Shown here in pieces: positions 43,704 through 57,538 of a stretch of 64,000 nt of DNA. Where the stretch lies: contig NZ_SOAN01000010.1 in NCBI RefSeq assembly GCF_004364585.1, forward strand, positions 1 to 64,000. The letters run 5' to 3'. This DNA is from Nesterenkonia aurantiaca (GTDB lineage Bacteria; Actinomycetota; Actinomycetes; Actinomycetales; Micrococcaceae). The number at the start of each line of letters is the position of its first letter. Position 1 is the stretch's first letter. A program made the position numbers and the translations under genes. The notes beneath the pieces were generated by a model. The model was not told the DNA's origin. It saw only the letters and a program-made list of their open reading frames with translations, and searched no databases.

Positions 43704-44729
43704 ATGTCCGACACCCGTCGTCTGCAGGTTCTGCGTGCCATCGTGGAGGACTATGTCCACACCCGGGAGCCGGTCGGGTCCCGGGCCCTGGTGGAGCGTC
43801 ACGACCTGGAGGTCTCACCCGCCACGATCCGCAACGACATGGCCCACCTCGAGGAGGAGGGCCTGATCGCCGCGCCGCACACCTCCGCCGGGCGGATCCC
43901 GACCGATCTCGGCTACCGGCGATTCGTGGACAAGATCACCGAGGTCCGTCCGCTCACCTCCGCTGAGCGGCGCGCCATGGACACTCTGCTCGAGACCGCC
44001 GATGACCATGACGCGATGCTCGAACACACCGTGCGGCTGCTCGCGATGCTCACCAATCAGGTCGCTGTGATCCAGCATCCGCAGCGCTCCACCGCGAAGA
44101 TCCGGCACATCGACATCGTCTCGATGTCCTCGCACAAGGCGCTGGTGATCGTGATCCTCTCCTCCGGGAAGGTCGATCAGCGCATGGTCACCCTGGCCGA
44201 CGCGATCGGTGATGACTCGCTGCACCGGCTCGCCCAGGTGCTCTCCTCTGAGCTGCACCAGCGCTCCATCTCGGCGCTGCCGCTGCCCGCAGACACCCTG
44301 ATCAGCCGGGTGGAGCCGGTGCTGCGACCGTCCATGGCGATCCTCGCCCAGGCCGTGGAGACCATCCTGGAATCGTCTCGGGTGGATCGCATCATCATGG
44401 CCGGGACTGCTAACCTCGCCAGGTCGGGCCGCGACCTCGGTCCCTCCATCGGCCCCATTCTTGAAGCGCTCGAGGAACAAGTCGTGCTGCTTCGACTGTT
44501 GACAGAGATGGAGCAGGACCGGCGCGGTCTCTCCATCCGCATCGGTCACGAGACCAGCCATGATTCGCTGATCGAGACCGCTGTGGTCGCAGCGGAGTAC
44601 GGCAGCCATACGGGAGCCGAGGGTGCCAAGCTCGGCGTCGTCGGTCCGACCCGCATGGACTACGGCTCCACCATGTCCGCGGTGCGCGCAATGGCGCGCT
44701 ACCTGTCCCGAATTCTTTCCGAAGGGTGA
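43704..44729 (+). CDS. hrcA: Heat-inducible transcription repressor HrcA
   Basis: A 341-residue repressor of chaperone genes. Winged helix at the N-terminus (RRLQVLRAIVEDYVHTREPVGSRAL, VSPATIRNDMAHLEEEGLI, PHTSAGRIPTDLGYR), GAF-like dimerisation domain after it. AGGAGG precedes the ATG. Binds the CIRCE element just upstream, giving autoregulation of the operon with dnaJ2, 12 bases downstream. Confidence 0.97.
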   Translation: MSDTRRLQVLRAIVEDYVHTREPVGSRALVERHDLEVSPATIRNDMAHLEEEGLIAAPHTSAGRIPTDLGYRRFVDKITEVRPLTSAERRAMDTLLETADDHDAMLEHTVRLLAMLTNQVAVIQHPQRSTAKIRHIDIVSMSSHKALVIVILSSGKVDQRMVTLADAIGDDSLHRLAQVLSSELHQRSISALPLPADTLISRVEPVLRPSMAILAQAVETILESSRVDRIIMAGTANLARSGRDLGPSIGPILEALEEQVVLLRLLTEMEQDRRGLSIRIGHETSHDSLIETAVVAAEYGSHTGAEGAKLGVVGPTRMDYGSTMSAVRAMARYLSRILSEG

Positions 44730-44741
44730 ACGTCCACGAAG

Positions 44742-45866
44742 ATGACGACTGACTACTATGAGGCGCTGGGCGTCAGCCGCTCGGCGTCCACCGAAGAGAT
44801 CAAGAAGGCCTACCGCAAACAGGCCCGGAAGCTTCACCCGGACGTGAACCCCTCCGACGACGCCGCCGAGCAGTTCAAGGTGCTCGGCCGCGCCTACGAG
44901 GTGCTCGCGGACCCGCAGAAGCGGCAGAACTACGACGCCACCGGCGATGAGAACGGCCGCTCCGGATTCCCCGGCGGTGGAGCAGGCGGTGCCGGCTTCG
45001 GCGGGTTCGGCGACATCTTCGAGACCTTCTTCGGCGGGGGAGGCGGCGGCCCCGCCTCACGCACCCGCCGCGGCCAGGACTCGCTGATCCGGGTCCGGAT
45101 CGACCTGCGCGACGCCGTGTTCGGCACCACCAAGGAGGTGGAGCTGGAGACCGCGGTCACCTGCACCGTCTGTGACGGCTCCTGCACCCGCAAGGGCACC
45201 TCGCCCACCACCTGCCCGGACTGCCACGGCCAGGGCCAGGTCCAGCGCCCGATGCGCTCGATCCTGGGCACCGTCATCCAGACCCAGACCTGCGCGCGCT
45301 GCGCCGGCTTCGGCAACATCATCGAGGACCCCTGCCAGGAGTGCGACGGTCAGGGCCGGGTGCGCGAGCGTAAGTCCCTGAAGGTCAAGGTCCCGGCAGG
45401 CGTGGACCGGGGCAACCGGATCCACCTGGCCGGCGAGGGCGAGGCCGGGCTGGCCGGCGGACCCTCCGGGGACCTGTTCATCGAGGTCGAGGTCAAGCAG
45501 CACGAGGTCTTCACCCGCCGCGGCAACGACCTCCACGCCACCGTCTCGATTCCGATGACCGCGGCCGCCCTGGGCACCACGGTCGGGCTGGAGACCTTCG
45601 ACGGGGCCGAGGAGCTCAGCGTGAAGCCGGGCACCCAGTCCGGTGAGGTGCTCACGCTCAAGGAGCGCGGGGTGACCCACCTGCGCGGCGGCGGTCGCGG
45701 GGCGCTGAAGGTGCACCTGAAGGTGGAGACCCCCACCAAGGTCTCCGAGCGCGAGGCCCAGCTGCTGCGCGAGCTCGCCCTGGAGCGTGGCGAGGAGCGC
45801 GGGGAGTCCACCACCGAACACCGTGGCGTCTTCGCCAAGCTGCGCGAACGCTGGGACGCGCTCTAG
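44742..45866 (+). CDS. dnaJ: Chaperone protein DnaJ (DnaJ2 type)
   Basis: A 374-residue type I Hsp40: J domain 1-70 with HPD in [10 protein letters not shown], Gly/Phe-rich linker (about 75-105), four-Cys-pair zinc domain ([32 protein letters not shown]), then the client-binding beta domain. The first zinc repeat reads CxxCxGxC instead of CxxCxGxG. Lies in the HrcA-controlled operon, the usual place for DnaJ2 in actinobacteria. Confidence 0.95.
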   Translation: MTTDYYEALGVSRSASTEEIKKAYRKQARKLHPDVNPSDDAAEQFKVLGRAYEVLADPQKRQNYDATGDENGRSGFPGGGAGGAGFGGFGDIFETFFGGGGGGPASRTRRGQDSLIRVRIDLRDAVFGTTKEVELETAVTCTVCDGSCTRKGTSPTTCPDCHGQGQVQRPMRSILGTVIQTQTCARCAGFGNIIEDPCQECDGQGRVRERKSLKVKVPAGVDRGNRIHLAGEGEAGLAGGPSGDLFIEVEVKQHEVFTRRGNDLHATVSIPMTAAALGTTVGLETFDGAEELSVKPGTQSGEVLTLKERGVTHLRGGGRGALKVHLKVETPTKVSEREAQLLRELALERGEERGESTTEHRGVFAKLRERWDAL

Positions 45867-45882
45867 AGATGCGCGAGGCGAG

Positions 45883-46725
45883 ATGACGGCACCGCTGTTC
45901 CACCTCGAACCGGGCGCGCTTGACCACGTTGGCGTGGCCGAGGTGATCACGCTCGCCGGGTCGGAGGGCCACCACGCCGCCACCGTGATGCGCCTGCAGC
46001 CCGGTGAGCCGGTGCTGCTCTCCGACACCGTGGGCCGGCGCGCCGAGGGTCGGGTCCGCTCCGCCGGAAGCGGGCAGCTCGAGGTGGAGATCCTTTCGCT
46101 GCTCCAGGAGCCGCGGCTGCTGCCACGTCTGGTGCTGGTCCAGGCGCTGGCCAAGGACCGCCGGGACCTTCAGGGCGTGGAGTCCGCCACCGAGCTCGGC
46201 GTGGACGCGGTGATCCCCTGGCAGGCCGAACGCTCCGTGGCCCGCTGGAAGGCCGGACGCGAGGCCAAGAAGCACGCCGAATGGGTGGCGATGGTGCGCA
46301 CCGCGGCGAAGCAGACCCGGCGCACCACAATCCCGGAGGTCCGCCCGCTGCACAGCACCTCCGGCTACCTGCAGGCGATCAAGGCGGCCGGCGCCGAGGT
46401 CGGCGTCGTGGTGCTGCATGAGACCGATGAGACCTCGCTGGCCCAGGCGATCGCCGCACTGCAGGCGCCAGGCGGGCACGCATCGCAGGCGCCCGGAGCA
46501 CCCGCGCACCAGCTGACCGAGCTGCATCTGATCGTCGGACCCGAGGGCGGGATCAGCGACCGCGAGATCGAGCTGCTCACCGGGGCAGGCGCGCGGATCG
46601 CCAGGCTCGGACCCACCGTGCTGCGCTCCTCCACCGCAGGGCCCGCAGCGCTGGCCGCCGCGCAGCTGCTGCTGGGCCGCTGGGACTGGGACACCGGGGC
46701 TGGTCACCCCGAACAGAGCGCATAG
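45883..46725 (+). CDS. rsmE: 16S rRNA (uracil-1498-N3)-methyltransferase
   Basis: A 280-residue SPOUT methyltransferase: PUA-like N-terminus (EGHHAATVMRLQPGE), ALAKDRRDLQGVESATELGVDAVIPW, and the knotted SAM site with LIVGPEGGISDREIELL and GPTVLRSSTAGPAAL. GAGGCG upstream of the ATG 16 bases after dnaJ. A short Ala/Gly/Pro-rich insert near 200 is not usual. Confidence 0.95.
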   Translation: MTAPLFHLEPGALDHVGVAEVITLAGSEGHHAATVMRLQPGEPVLLSDTVGRRAEGRVRSAGSGQLEVEILSLLQEPRLLPRLVLVQALAKDRRDLQGVESATELGVDAVIPWQAERSVARWKAGREAKKHAEWVAMVRTAAKQTRRTTIPEVRPLHSTSGYLQAIKAAGAEVGVVVLHETDETSLAQAIAALQAPGGHASQAPGAPAHQLTELHLIVGPEGGISDREIELLTGAGARIARLGPTVLRSSTAGPAALAAAQLLLGRWDWDTGAGHPEQSA

Positions 46726-46736
46726 ACTGAGGACCA

Positions 46737-47800
<1,064 letters not shown>

Positions 47801-47804
<4 letters not shown>

Positions 47805-48292
47805 CCGAGGTCCAGGTCACGGTCGAGGACAGCTCGGGCTCCGCGCTGATCTCCGGGGAACACCTGGCCGAGCTGCTGGACCTCACCGGGTTCCTCTACG
47901 CCAAGCTGCACCTGGGCCCGGAGGTGACGCTCTCGATCACCCTGGTGGACGAGGAGACCATCGAAGGGCTGCACCTGGACTGGATGAACCTGCCCGGACC
48001 CACCGACGTGATGAGCTTCCCGATGGACGAGCTGACCGCCGGCACCGCCGGGGACCCGGTCACCGAGGGCGTGCTGGGCGACATCGTGATCTGCCCCGGC
48101 GTTGCCGCCGCGCAGGCGAGTGCCCACGGGCACCCGCTGAGCGCCGAGCTCGCGCTGCTGGCCACCCACGGGGTGCTGCACCTGCTTGGACACGATCACG
48201 GCGAGCCGGCGGACCGTGAAGAGATGTTCACCCTGCAGCGAGTGCTCCTGGAGGAGTTCCTCGGCCACGCCGCACCGACGCCGACGGTCTGA
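47801..48292 (+). CDS. ybeY: Endoribonuclease YbeY
   Basis: A 163-residue rRNA-maturation metalloenzyme; the zinc motif His123-x3-His127-x5-His133 is in HGVLHLLGHDHGEPADREEM. PTDVMSFPMDE and GDIVICPGVA are the other family blocks. ATGA overlap with phoH; corC follows after 3 bases. Confidence 0.96.
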
Positions 48293-48295
48293 TCC

Positions 48296-49786
48296 ATGGT
48301 CCTCGGGATCCTCATCATCCTGGCGCTGGTCTGCGCCGTCCTGGCCTTCGCGCTCTCCGCGGCTGACTCCGCGTTCCTGCGGCTGAGCCGCCGCGAGGCC
48401 GAGGAGATCGCCGAGAAGCGCGGCTCCACTGCCGTGGAGAAGATCCTCGCCCAGCCGGTGGCGCACACGCTTGCGCTGCAGACCTGGCGCTGGCTCTTCA
48501 CCACCGCCGTGGTCGTGCTGGTGATCGTGTCCTCTGCGCTGGCACTGGACGGACTCGGCGCCGGCGCCGTGGCTGGCTCCGCGATCCTGCTCATCGGCGG
48601 GGTCATCGTCGCGGCGATCTCCCCGCGGCGCATCGGTCGCGGCCACCATCTGTTCGTCGCCGCGGCGACTGCCGCGCTGGTGCGCACCCTGCGGGTCGTG
48701 CTGGGACCGTTTCCGGAGGCTCTGAGCAGCATCGGCGCGCGCACCGTCCCGGGCACCGCGCACACCGATCAGGGCTTCTTCGACGACGAGGAGTTCCGGG
48801 AATTCGTGGCCCGCGCCTCGGAGAAGGACATCATCGAAGACACCGAGGCGGAGCTGATCCAGTCGGTCTTCGACCTCGCCGCCACCCGGGTCCGGGCCGT
48901 GATGGTCCCGCGCACCGATATGGTCACCGTGGAGTCCGGGACCAGCCTCGCCGAGGTCATGACGCTGTTCTTCCGCTCCGGCTACTCCCGGATCCCGGTG
49001 GTCCGAGGCTCCGCGGACGACATCACCGGCATGATCTACCTCAAGGACGCCGCCTTCCTGCACCATCGGCTGCGCAGCGGGGAGCTGCTCAGCTCCTACG
49101 GCGATCGCGACCCGGATTCGATCATCATCGACGAGCTCCAGCGCGACGTGCGCTACGTGCCCGAGTCCAAGCCGGTCTCGGAGTTCCTCTCCGAGCTGCA
49201 GCGCGAATCCACCCATGTCGCCATCGTGGTGGATGAATACGGCGGCACCGCCGGGATGGTCACCCTGGAGGACCTGATCGAAGAGATCGTCGGGGAGATC
49301 GTGGACGAATACGACACCGAGGCCGCCGAGACCGAAGATCTCGACGACTCACGACGCCGGATCTCCGCCCGGATGTCGGTGGACGACTTCGCCGAGCTCT
49401 ATGACCTCGACCTCGATGACGAGGAAGAGGTGGACACCGTCGGCGGTCTGCTCGCCAAGGCCCTGGGCCGGGTGGCGATCGCCGGATCCGAGGTCGAGAT
49501 CCCACGCCGCCACGGCCCCGGAGTCGTGTTGCGCGCCGACCGGCTCCAGGGCCGCCGCAACCGAGTGAGCCACGTGCTCGCCTGGGAGGCCGAAGATCGA
49601 CGCGGCGCCAGGGCCGGGCTGGGCACCGACGCCGAGCCCGACGCGCTGCACCGCACCGCGCACCGCACCCCAGCCGGGGTCGGGGCCGGAACCACGACAG
49701 AGACCACGGCACGAGAAGCAGCACCGTATGAGGATCGAGCCGCAGCCGCGGACTCGACGCAGGAGAGGATCAGGACACCACGATGA
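48296..49786 (+). CDS. Hemolysin-family CNNM/CorC-like membrane protein
   Basis: A 496-residue protein: DUF21 transmembrane domain (1-150, three to four helices), two CBS domains at about 205-330 ([52 protein letters not shown]) and a CorC_HlyC domain at about 345-425. The last 70 residues are low-complexity. Likely involved in Mg2+/Co2+ transport or tolerance rather than haemolysis. Its stop overlaps the era start. Confidence 0.92.
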   Translation: MVLGILIILALVCAVLAFALSAADSAFLRLSRREAEEIAEKRGSTAVEKILAQPVAHTLALQTWRWLFTTAVVVLVIVSSALALDGLGAGAVAGSAILLIGGVIVAAISPRRIGRGHHLFVAAATAALVRTLRVVLGPFPEALSSIGARTVPGTAHTDQGFFDDEEFREFVARASEKDIIEDTEAELIQSVFDLAATRVRAVMVPRTDMVTVESGTSLAEVMTLFFRSGYSRIPVVRGSADDITGMIYLKDAAFLHHRLRSGELLSSYGDRDPDSIIIDELQRDVRYVPESKPVSEFLSELQRESTHVAIVVDEYGGTAGMVTLEDLIEEIVGEIVDEYDTEAAETEDLDDSRRRISARMSVDDFAELYDLDLDDEEEVDTVGGLLAKALGRVAIAGSEVEIPRRHGPGVVLRADRLQGRRNRVSHVLAWEAEDRRGARAGLGTDAEPDALHRTAHRTPAGVGAGTTTETTAREAAPYEDRAAAADSTQERIRTPR

Positions 49787-50769
49787 GCCCCACACAGATG
49801 CCGCCGCAGCAGGAGGGCTTCGCCGCGTTCGACGAGAACTTCCGCGCCGGATTCGCCAGCCTTGTAGGACGCCCGAACGCAGGGAAGTCCACCTTGACCA
49901 ACGCGCTGGTGGGGGACAAGGTCGCGATCACCTCCTCCAAGCCGCAGACCACCCGGCACACCATCCGCGGGATCGTGCACCGCAGCGACTTCCAGCTGGT
50001 CCTGGTCGACACCCCCGGGCTGCACCGTCCACGCACCCTGCTCGGCAAGCGGCTCAACGGTCTGGTCATCGACACCCTCTCCGAGGTCGACGTGGTCGGG
50101 TTCTGCATCCCCGCCGACGAGAAGGTCGGACCCGGTGACCGGTTCATCGCCGCACAGCTCACCAAGCTTCCGCACAAGCGGGTGATCGCGCTGGTCACCA
50201 AGGTGGACAAGGTCTCCCGCGAGGACCTCGCCGAGCAGCTCATGGCGGTGGACCAGCTCGGCCGCGAGCACCTCGCCCAGGAGGGCAAGCAGGCCGGCGG
50301 CTTCGCCGAGATCATCCCGGTCTCCGCGCTGGAGGGGGAGCAGACCGAGGTGGTGGTGGAACAGCTTGCCGCCATGATGCCGAAGTCCCCGCCGCTCTAC
50401 CCCGAGGGTGAGCTCACCGACGAGCCTGAGGCGATCATGGTCGCCGAGCTGGTGCGCGAAGCCGCTCTGGAGGACGTCCGCGATGAGCTGCCGCACTCGA
50501 TCGCCGTGGTCGTCGAGGAGATGGTGCCCCGCGAGGGTCGCCCCGCGGACAAGCCGCTGCTCGACGTCCGGGTCTCGATCCACGTGGAGCGCGACTCGCA
50601 GAAGGCGATCATCATCGGCAAACGCGGCGCCCGGCTCAAGGCCATCGGCACCGATGCGCGGGCCGGCATCGTGAAGCTGCTGGGAACCCCGGTCTACCTG
50701 GACCTCCATGTGAAGGTCACCAAGGAGTGGCAGCGCGACCCGAAGAAGCTCGGTCGGCTCGGCTTCTGA
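49783..50769 (+). CDS. era: GTPase Era
   Basis: A 328-residue GTPase for 30S assembly. G1 GRPNAGKSTL, G2 around QTTRHTIRG, G3 DTPGLHRP, G4 TKVDK, and the C-terminal KH domain (QKAIIIGKRGARLKAIGTDAR). Last gene of the hrcA-to-era cluster. Confidence 0.97.
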   Translation: MSPTQMPPQQEGFAAFDENFRAGFASLVGRPNAGKSTLTNALVGDKVAITSSKPQTTRHTIRGIVHRSDFQLVLVDTPGLHRPRTLLGKRLNGLVIDTLSEVDVVGFCIPADEKVGPGDRFIAAQLTKLPHKRVIALVTKVDKVSREDLAEQLMAVDQLGREHLAQEGKQAGGFAEIIPVSALEGEQTEVVVEQLAAMMPKSPPLYPEGELTDEPEAIMVAELVREAALEDVRDELPHSIAVVVEEMVPREGRPADKPLLDVRVSIHVERDSQKAIIIGKRGARLKAIGTDARAGIVKLLGTPVYLDLHVKVTKEWQRDPKKLGRLGF

Positions 50770-50826
50770 GCAACCCGGCCTGGGACCGGTGCATCGGCGT
50801 CGTCCACATGATGAGAATCAGGGTGA

Positions 50827-52829
<2,003 letters not shown>

Positions 52830-52830
<1 letters not shown>

Positions 52831-52910
52831 CCCGGGCTCGCGCCGCAGTATGCCCGGGCATGCGCTGCAATATCCCCGGGCCTGCGCCGCGATATCCCCG
52901 GGCATGCGCC
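52830..52910. repeat. 22-bp tandem palindromic repeat
   Basis: About 3.7 head-to-tail units: GCCCGGGCTCGCGCCGCAGTAT (52830-52851), then 52852-52873, 52874-52895 and a partial 52896-52910. Each is S-CCCGGGC-NNGCGC-NGC-NNTAT-like with a CCCGGG core. It starts on the last base of the leuA stop codon and ends 11 bases before the recO -10 box. Confidence 0.9.
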
Positions 52911-52935
52911 CATGCCGCTGTAGTACTCTGCCACC

Positions 52936-53682
52936 ATGGCCGGCTCCACCTTCGCGTCCCGTTCCTATCGTGACGCCGCGATCATCCTGCGCACCCAGAA
53001 CCTGGGTGAGGCGGATCGCATCATCACCGCGCTGACCTCGGCGAACGGGCTGGTGCGTGCGGTGGCGAAGGGGGTGCGCCGCACCTCTTCGAAGTTCGGC
53101 GCCACCGTGGAGCCGTTCATGGTGGCAGACGTCCAGTTCGTGCACGGCCGGTCGCTGGACATCGTCACCCAGGCCACCTCGAAGAACACCTATGGGCCGC
53201 CGATCGTGGCCGACTACGACAAGTACATGGCAGCGAGCACCATGGCCGAGACCGCCGAGCGGCTGATGGACGTCGAGTCCGATCCGGCCTTCGGCGGTGC
53301 CCAGTTCCGACTGCTCCACGGCGGGTACTCCGCACTGGCACGCGGAGTCCATCCGGCCGACGTCGTGCTGAACTCCTACCTGCTGCGCGCGCTCTCCGCC
53401 GCCGGCTGGGCGGTCACCTGGACCGCCTGCGTGGCCTGCGGCAAGCCCGGGGCGCACACCGGCTTCCATCCCGCCGCCAGCGGTCCGGTCTGCACCGACT
53501 GCCGACCCCCGGGCACCCGAACCCTGGACCCGGCCACGGTGGAGCTGCTGCACGCGCTGCAGCACGGGCATTGGGAGCAGACCCGGTCCTTCCGCAGCGA
53601 TATTCGGCATGAGGCCACCAATGTGGTGATCAGCTATGCCCAGCACCACCTGGAGCGCCGGCTGAGCTCTCTGGGACTCTGA
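52936..53682 (+). CDS. recO: DNA repair protein RecO
   Basis: A 248-residue RecFOR mediator: N-terminal OB fold ([38 protein letters not shown]), helical domain, and zinc finger CVACGKPG...CTDC. A -10 TAGTAC at 52921-52926 lies 9 bases before the ATG and there is no Shine-Dalgarno, so it is probably leaderless. It is followed by uppS. Confidence 0.95.
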   Translation: MAGSTFASRSYRDAAIILRTQNLGEADRIITALTSANGLVRAVAKGVRRTSSKFGATVEPFMVADVQFVHGRSLDIVTQATSKNTYGPPIVADYDKYMAASTMAETAERLMDVESDPAFGGAQFRLLHGGYSALARGVHPADVVLNSYLLRALSAAGWAVTWTACVACGKPGAHTGFHPAASGPVCTDCRPPGTRTLDPATVELLHALQHGHWEQTRSFRSDIRHEATNVVISYAQHHLERRLSSLGL

Positions 53683-53747
53683 ACCCGCCGGCTCGCCACC
53701 GCGGGTACGGCGTTGGTCTGCCGACACGACATGGAAGAATGGGAGCC

Positions 53748-54554
53748 ATGTCCCGGCCCACGCATCAGGATCCCACCCCGCACCCCGACGACGTCTGCGC
53801 ACCGCGGCTGCCCCCGGAACTGGTGCCGGCCCATGTCGGGATCGTGATGGACGGCAACGGCCGCTGGGCGAACCAGCGCGGGCTCCCGCGCACCGAGGGT
53901 CATCGGGCCGGCGAGGCCGCACTGATGGACGTGATCGCCGGAGCCATGGAGATCGGCGTCCAACACATCAGCGTCTACGCCTTCTCCACCGAGAACTGGA
54001 AACGCTCACCCGATGAGGTGCGCTTCCTGATGGGCTACTCCCGCGAGGTGCTCCGCCGGCAGCGCGACGTGCTGAACTCCTGGGGCGTGCGGATCCGATG
54101 GAACGGACAGCCCGGACGGCTGTGGCGCTCGGTGATCAAGGAGCTGGAGATCTCTGAGGAGCTGACCCGGAACAACACCCGGTTCACCCTGACCATGTGC
54201 GTGAACTACGGAGGCCGCGCGGAGATCACCGACGCGGTCAAGCTGATCGCCGCCGAGGTCGCCGCCGGCCGGATGGACCCGCGCCGGATCACCGAGCAGA
54301 CCGTGGCGGCACACCTGGATGAACCCGACCTGCCCGACGTCGACCTCTTCCTGCGCAGCTCCGGGGAGCAGCGCATCTCGAACTTCCTGCTCTGGCAGTC
54401 TGCCTACGCCGAGCTGGTGTTCATGGACGTGCTCTGGCCGGATGTGGACCGCACCACCCTGTGGGAGGCGGTGGAGATCTACGCCCGCCGGGACCGCCGC
54501 TACGGCGCCGCGGTGGACAGTTTCTCGGCCGGCCGCTCGGCCTCGGGGGCGTAG
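53748..54554 (+). CDS. uppS: Isoprenyl transferase (undecaprenyl diphosphate synthase type)
   Basis: A 268-residue cis-prenyltransferase. [17 protein letters not shown] holds the catalytic Asp; [41 protein letters not shown] are conserved. Makes the polyprenyl carrier used in wall synthesis (uppP is at 10.5 kb). The ATG at 53748 is used because the in-frame ATG at 53739 overlaps the -10 AAGAAT (53735-53740). Its last 55 bases overlap the end of the convergent hydrolase gene. Confidence 0.93.
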   Translation: MSRPTHQDPTPHPDDVCAPRLPPELVPAHVGIVMDGNGRWANQRGLPRTEGHRAGEAALMDVIAGAMEIGVQHISVYAFSTENWKRSPDEVRFLMGYSREVLRRQRDVLNSWGVRIRWNGQPGRLWRSVIKELEISEELTRNNTRFTLTMCVNYGGRAEITDAVKLIAAEVAAGRMDPRRITEQTVAAHLDEPDLPDVDLFLRSSGEQRISNFLLWQSAYAELVFMDVLWPDVDRTTLWEAVEIYARRDRRYGAAVDSFSAGRSASGA

Positions 54555-55603
54555 GCCCGCAGCCAGCGCTGAACCTCGTCCAGCGCCCGGTTGCGCACAG
54601 CAGCCTCCGAGGCGAAGACGTCATGGATCGCCCCGTGCACCCGCACCACGGTGACCTGATCGCCGAGCTTCACGGCCCGGCGAGCCAGCAGCTCCACATC
54701 GAGCACCGAATCTGACTCCTGCAGCTCCTGCGTCCAGTGTCGCCGGTAGGCGGTCGCCGTCGAGAGCAGCACCAGGATCGGCAGCTGCAGCCCCAGGCCT
54801 TCGTGGACCTTCCGGTGACCCACCAGGACCGCGCGCATCCAGCCCACCCGGATCGGAAACGACGTGCGCGGACGCCACTTCGGATGCAGCGTCCATTCGC
54901 CCCGGGCCTGATCCGAGAGCGTCTGCCAGTAGTTGTCGATGGCCGGAAGCTTCAGCGCCCGAGTGGGGGCGAACTGGCCCAATGGGGCAAGGATGCCCTC
55001 GGTGGCGGTGCGCGCGGCGACGTCGCCGGAGAGCTCCAGCCAGGGGCTGTTGAGCACCAGCGCGCTGATCCGTCCGGGATTGCGCTGTGCCCAGAGTGCG
55101 GCGACCAGGCCGCCGGTGGAGTGGGCTTCGATGATCGGGGGCGGGGCCTGCGGGTGCATGGCGCGGATCTCGACCAGCGCGGCGTCGATGTCGGCGTCGT
55201 AGGTGCCCAGGTCATCGACGTAGCCCGGGGTCTGCCAGCTGCGCAGACTCCGGCCGTACTTGCGCAGATCCAGCGCGTAGAACGGGCGACCCCAGCTCTG
55301 CCAGCGGCGAGCCATCGGGATGTTGTAGAAATAGTCGGCCCAGCCGTGGATATGCAGCACCGGAGCCAGTTCCGGCGGGTGGTCCGGCTCCGCCGGGGTG
55401 TTGCGCGCAGCGGCCACGGCTTCGGCCTCTCCCGGGCGCTCATCCTGGACCGCCTGCTGTTCCGGGTCGGGGGAGTAGCTGACCAGCGTCGCGCTGACCG
55501 GCCCCTCCTGATCCTCACCGAGCGGAAGCGTCAGCCGCTTGCAGCCCTGGAGGTGATCAGGAGACCAGACACCCACCGGGGAGTCTTCGAGCAGTTCGTT
55601 CAT
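54500..55603 (-). CDS. Alpha/beta hydrolase (lysophospholipase-like)
   Basis: A 367-residue serine hydrolase: [20 protein letters not shown] (oxyanion region), [14 protein letters not shown], nucleophile Ser in [15 protein letters not shown], acid in the region before [11 protein letters not shown] with the catalytic His. The ATG at 55603 lies 7 bases after a minus-strand TAGGAT (55616-55611) and is probably leaderless; promoters of this gene and pyrD lie back to back. The C-terminal end overlaps uppS by 55 bases. Substrate unknown. Confidence 0.88.
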   Translation of the reverse strand: MNELLEDSPVGVWSPDHLQGCKRLTLPLGEDQEGPVSATLVSYSPDPEQQAVQDERPGEAEAVAAARNTPAEPDHPPELAPVLHIHGWADYFYNIPMARRWQSWGRPFYALDLRKYGRSLRSWQTPGYVDDLGTYDADIDAALVEIRAMHPQAPPPIIEAHSTGGLVAALWAQRNPGRISALVLNSPWLELSGDVAARTATEGILAPLGQFAPTRALKLPAIDNYWQTLSDQARGEWTLHPKWRPRTSFPIRVGWMRAVLVGHRKVHEGLGLQLPILVLLSTATAYRRHWTQELQESDSVLDVELLARRAVKLGDQVTVVRVHGAIHDVFASEAAVRNRALDEVQRWLRAYAPEAERPAEKLSTAAP

Positions 55604-55657
55604 AATTCCCATCCTATGAGCCAACGTTGCGCGGACCGGCATCCTAGGATGGGAGCC

Positions 55658-56731
55658 ATGTACCGCTTCGTCTTCAAGACCGTGTTCACCCGGATCGATC
55701 CCGAGCAGGCCCACCACCTGGTCATCTCCGGGCTGCGGCTCGGCACGCGCATCGGGGCCGGCAGGGTGCTGGAGCGGCTCTGCCGCCCGGCGGAGTCGCT
55801 GCAGGTCCGAGCGCTGGGCCTGGTCTGGCCCTCACCCTTCGGCCTGGCCGCAGGCTTCGACAAGGGCGCCACCTCGGTGCTCCCGCTGGCGAACCTGGGA
55901 TTCGGGCATATCGAAATCGGCACCGTGACCGCCGCCGCGCAGCCGGGAAACCCGAGGCAGCGGCTGTTCCGACTGGTCAGAGACCGCGCGCTGATCAACC
56001 GCATGGGATTCAACAACGACGGCGCCGCCGCGGTCCGCCCGCGTCTGGAGGAGATCCGCTCTCAGATCGCCGAGTTGAAGCGGGCCGGACGCCACGTTCC
56101 GGTGATCGGGGTCAACATCGGCAAGACCAAGGTCACCCCGCTCGAGGAGGCCACCGAGGACTACCTGATCTCCACTCGGACCCTGGCGCCGGTGGCGGAC
56201 TACCTCGTGGTCAACGTGTCCTCGCCGAACACCCCCGGGCTGCGCCAGCTCCAAGACATCACCTCGCTGCGCCCGCTGCTCGCCGCGGTGGGCGCCGCCG
56301 CCGATGAGGCTGCGCAGCGCCACGTGCCGCTGCTGGTGAAGATCGCCCCCGATCTGGCCGACGCCGACGTCGACGCGGTGGCCGAGCTGGTGAGCGATCT
56401 GGGACTGGACGGAGTGATCGCGACGAACACCACGATCTCCCGGGAAGGGCTGCAGAGTGACCCGGCGCAGGTGCAGGCCGCCGGGGCCGGCGGGCTCAGC
56501 GGTCCGGTGCTCGCAGAACGGTCCAAACAGGTGCTGATCCGACTGCGCGCCGCGCTGCCGCGCACCACCACGATTATCTCCGTCGGTGGTGTGAGCACCG
56601 GGGCAGAGGTCGCCGAACGGCTCGCACTCGGAGCCGACCTGGTCCAGGGCTACACGGCCTTCGTCTACGAGGGCCCCTTATGGGTCCGGCGGATCAACCG
56701 TGACCTGCGCTCCGCGCTGCGAAGCGGCTGA
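55658..56731 (+). CDS. pyrD: Dihydroorotate dehydrogenase (quinone), class 2
   Basis: A 357-residue FMN enzyme of pyrimidine synthesis, membrane-associated through its N-terminal helices. PFGLAAGFDKGAT, NRMGFNNDGA, VNVSSPNTPGLRQLQ with the catalytic Ser, and IISVGGVSTGAE are present. The ATG is 7 bases after TAGGAT (55645-55650). A 14-base direct repeat TGCGAAGCGGCTGA includes the stop codon and recurs at 56765-56778. Confidence 0.95.
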   Translation: MYRFVFKTVFTRIDPEQAHHLVISGLRLGTRIGAGRVLERLCRPAESLQVRALGLVWPSPFGLAAGFDKGATSVLPLANLGFGHIEIGTVTAAAQPGNPRQRLFRLVRDRALINRMGFNNDGAAAVRPRLEEIRSQIAELKRAGRHVPVIGVNIGKTKVTPLEEATEDYLISTRTLAPVADYLVVNVSSPNTPGLRQLQDITSLRPLLAAVGAAADEAAQRHVPLLVKIAPDLADADVDAVAELVSDLGLDGVIATNTTISREGLQSDPAQVQAAGAGGLSGPVLAERSKQVLIRLRAALPRTTTIISVGGVSTGAEVAERLALGADLVQGYTAFVYEGPLWVRRINRDLRSALRSG

Positions 56732-56799
56732 TGTTGCCGCTGATGTCGCCACTCATGTTGCAGTTGCGAAGCGGCTGAAGTCCCGCCGAGGCTGCAGGC

Positions 56800-57408
56800 T
56801 CAGGCGGGGAAGTGGCCCCGGGAGACCAGAGGCTTGGGCAGGCGGAGCCGACGGATCTGCAGTGAGCGCATTGCGGCGTAGAACGGAAGACCGCGTTCGC
56901 GGTTCTCGACACCGAACTTGGCGTCGATCTTCTTACGCACGACGCGCCCGACCCACACGGCCTCCACGAGCACGGCGAGGACGAAGAGCCACAGGATCTG
57001 GCTGACGATGATGCGCATCTCTTGGTTCATGACGAAGGATGCGAAGAGGAAGACCAGCACCAGGACGAGCATCCACTCACCGATGCCGAATCGTGCATCG
57101 ACATAGTCCCGGACGTAGCGACGCTGCGGACCACGGTCACGGGCCGGAAGATACTTCTCCTCACCGGTCTCCATCGCCCGGCGCATCTTCACCCGCTGAT
57201 CGGCCATCTGCTGGCGCTGCGCGGCGCGGGCGACCTTCCGGTCGTTCTGCACCAGCGGCCGTTTGCGGGCCGCCTGCTGCTGGCTGCGCTTTGGTGTCGG
57301 CACACCCTTCTTCTCAGGCTGGCGCTTGGTGGTCTGGGCCTGCTCGCGGGCAGCCGCGGCCTCGGCTTCGGCAATATTCTCGGCGGAGTTTCTCTTACGT
57401 CCTAGCAC
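56800..57408 (-). CDS. DUF3043 domain membrane protein
   Basis: A 202-residue actinobacterial protein: basic, Gln/Ala/Lys-rich N-terminal half (KGVPTPKRSQQQAARKRPL is the family mark), then RRYVRDYVDARFGIGEWML and two membrane helices (about 115-160). Function unknown. GTG at 57408 lies 6 bases after a minus-strand TACACT (57420-57415), so leaderless; an in-frame extension to 57627 would run through this promoter and erpA. Confidence 0.88.
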   Translation of the reverse strand: MLGRKRNSAENIAEAEAAAAREQAQTTKRQPEKKGVPTPKRSQQQAARKRPLVQNDRKVARAAQRQQMADQRVKMRRAMETGEEKYLPARDRGPQRRYVRDYVDARFGIGEWMLVLVLVFLFASFVMNQEMRIIVSQILWLFVLAVLVEAVWVGRVVRKKIDAKFGVENRERGLPFYAAMRSLQIRRLRLPKPLVSRGHFPA

Positions 57409-57538
57409 CCTGCCAGTGTAGCGGGAATAATGGGGCCGGACCCTGCAACGTGCTGGGCCGACGGGAATGAACCTCGTGGCCCCTGGCGTTGTTACCGTAG
57501 AGCACAGGCCTGCCGCTACAACGAGAGAGGTGTATTCC

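Noticed and set aside
52837-52910. CRISPR array suggested by the short repeats before recO.
   Set aside because: The 22-bp units are tandem without spacers, fewer than four, and there is no cas gene.
54737-55657. N-terminal extension of pyrD by over 300 residues.
   Set aside because: It runs antisense through the hydrolase gene and passes through the -10 box TAGGAT; the normal pyrD length starts at 55658.
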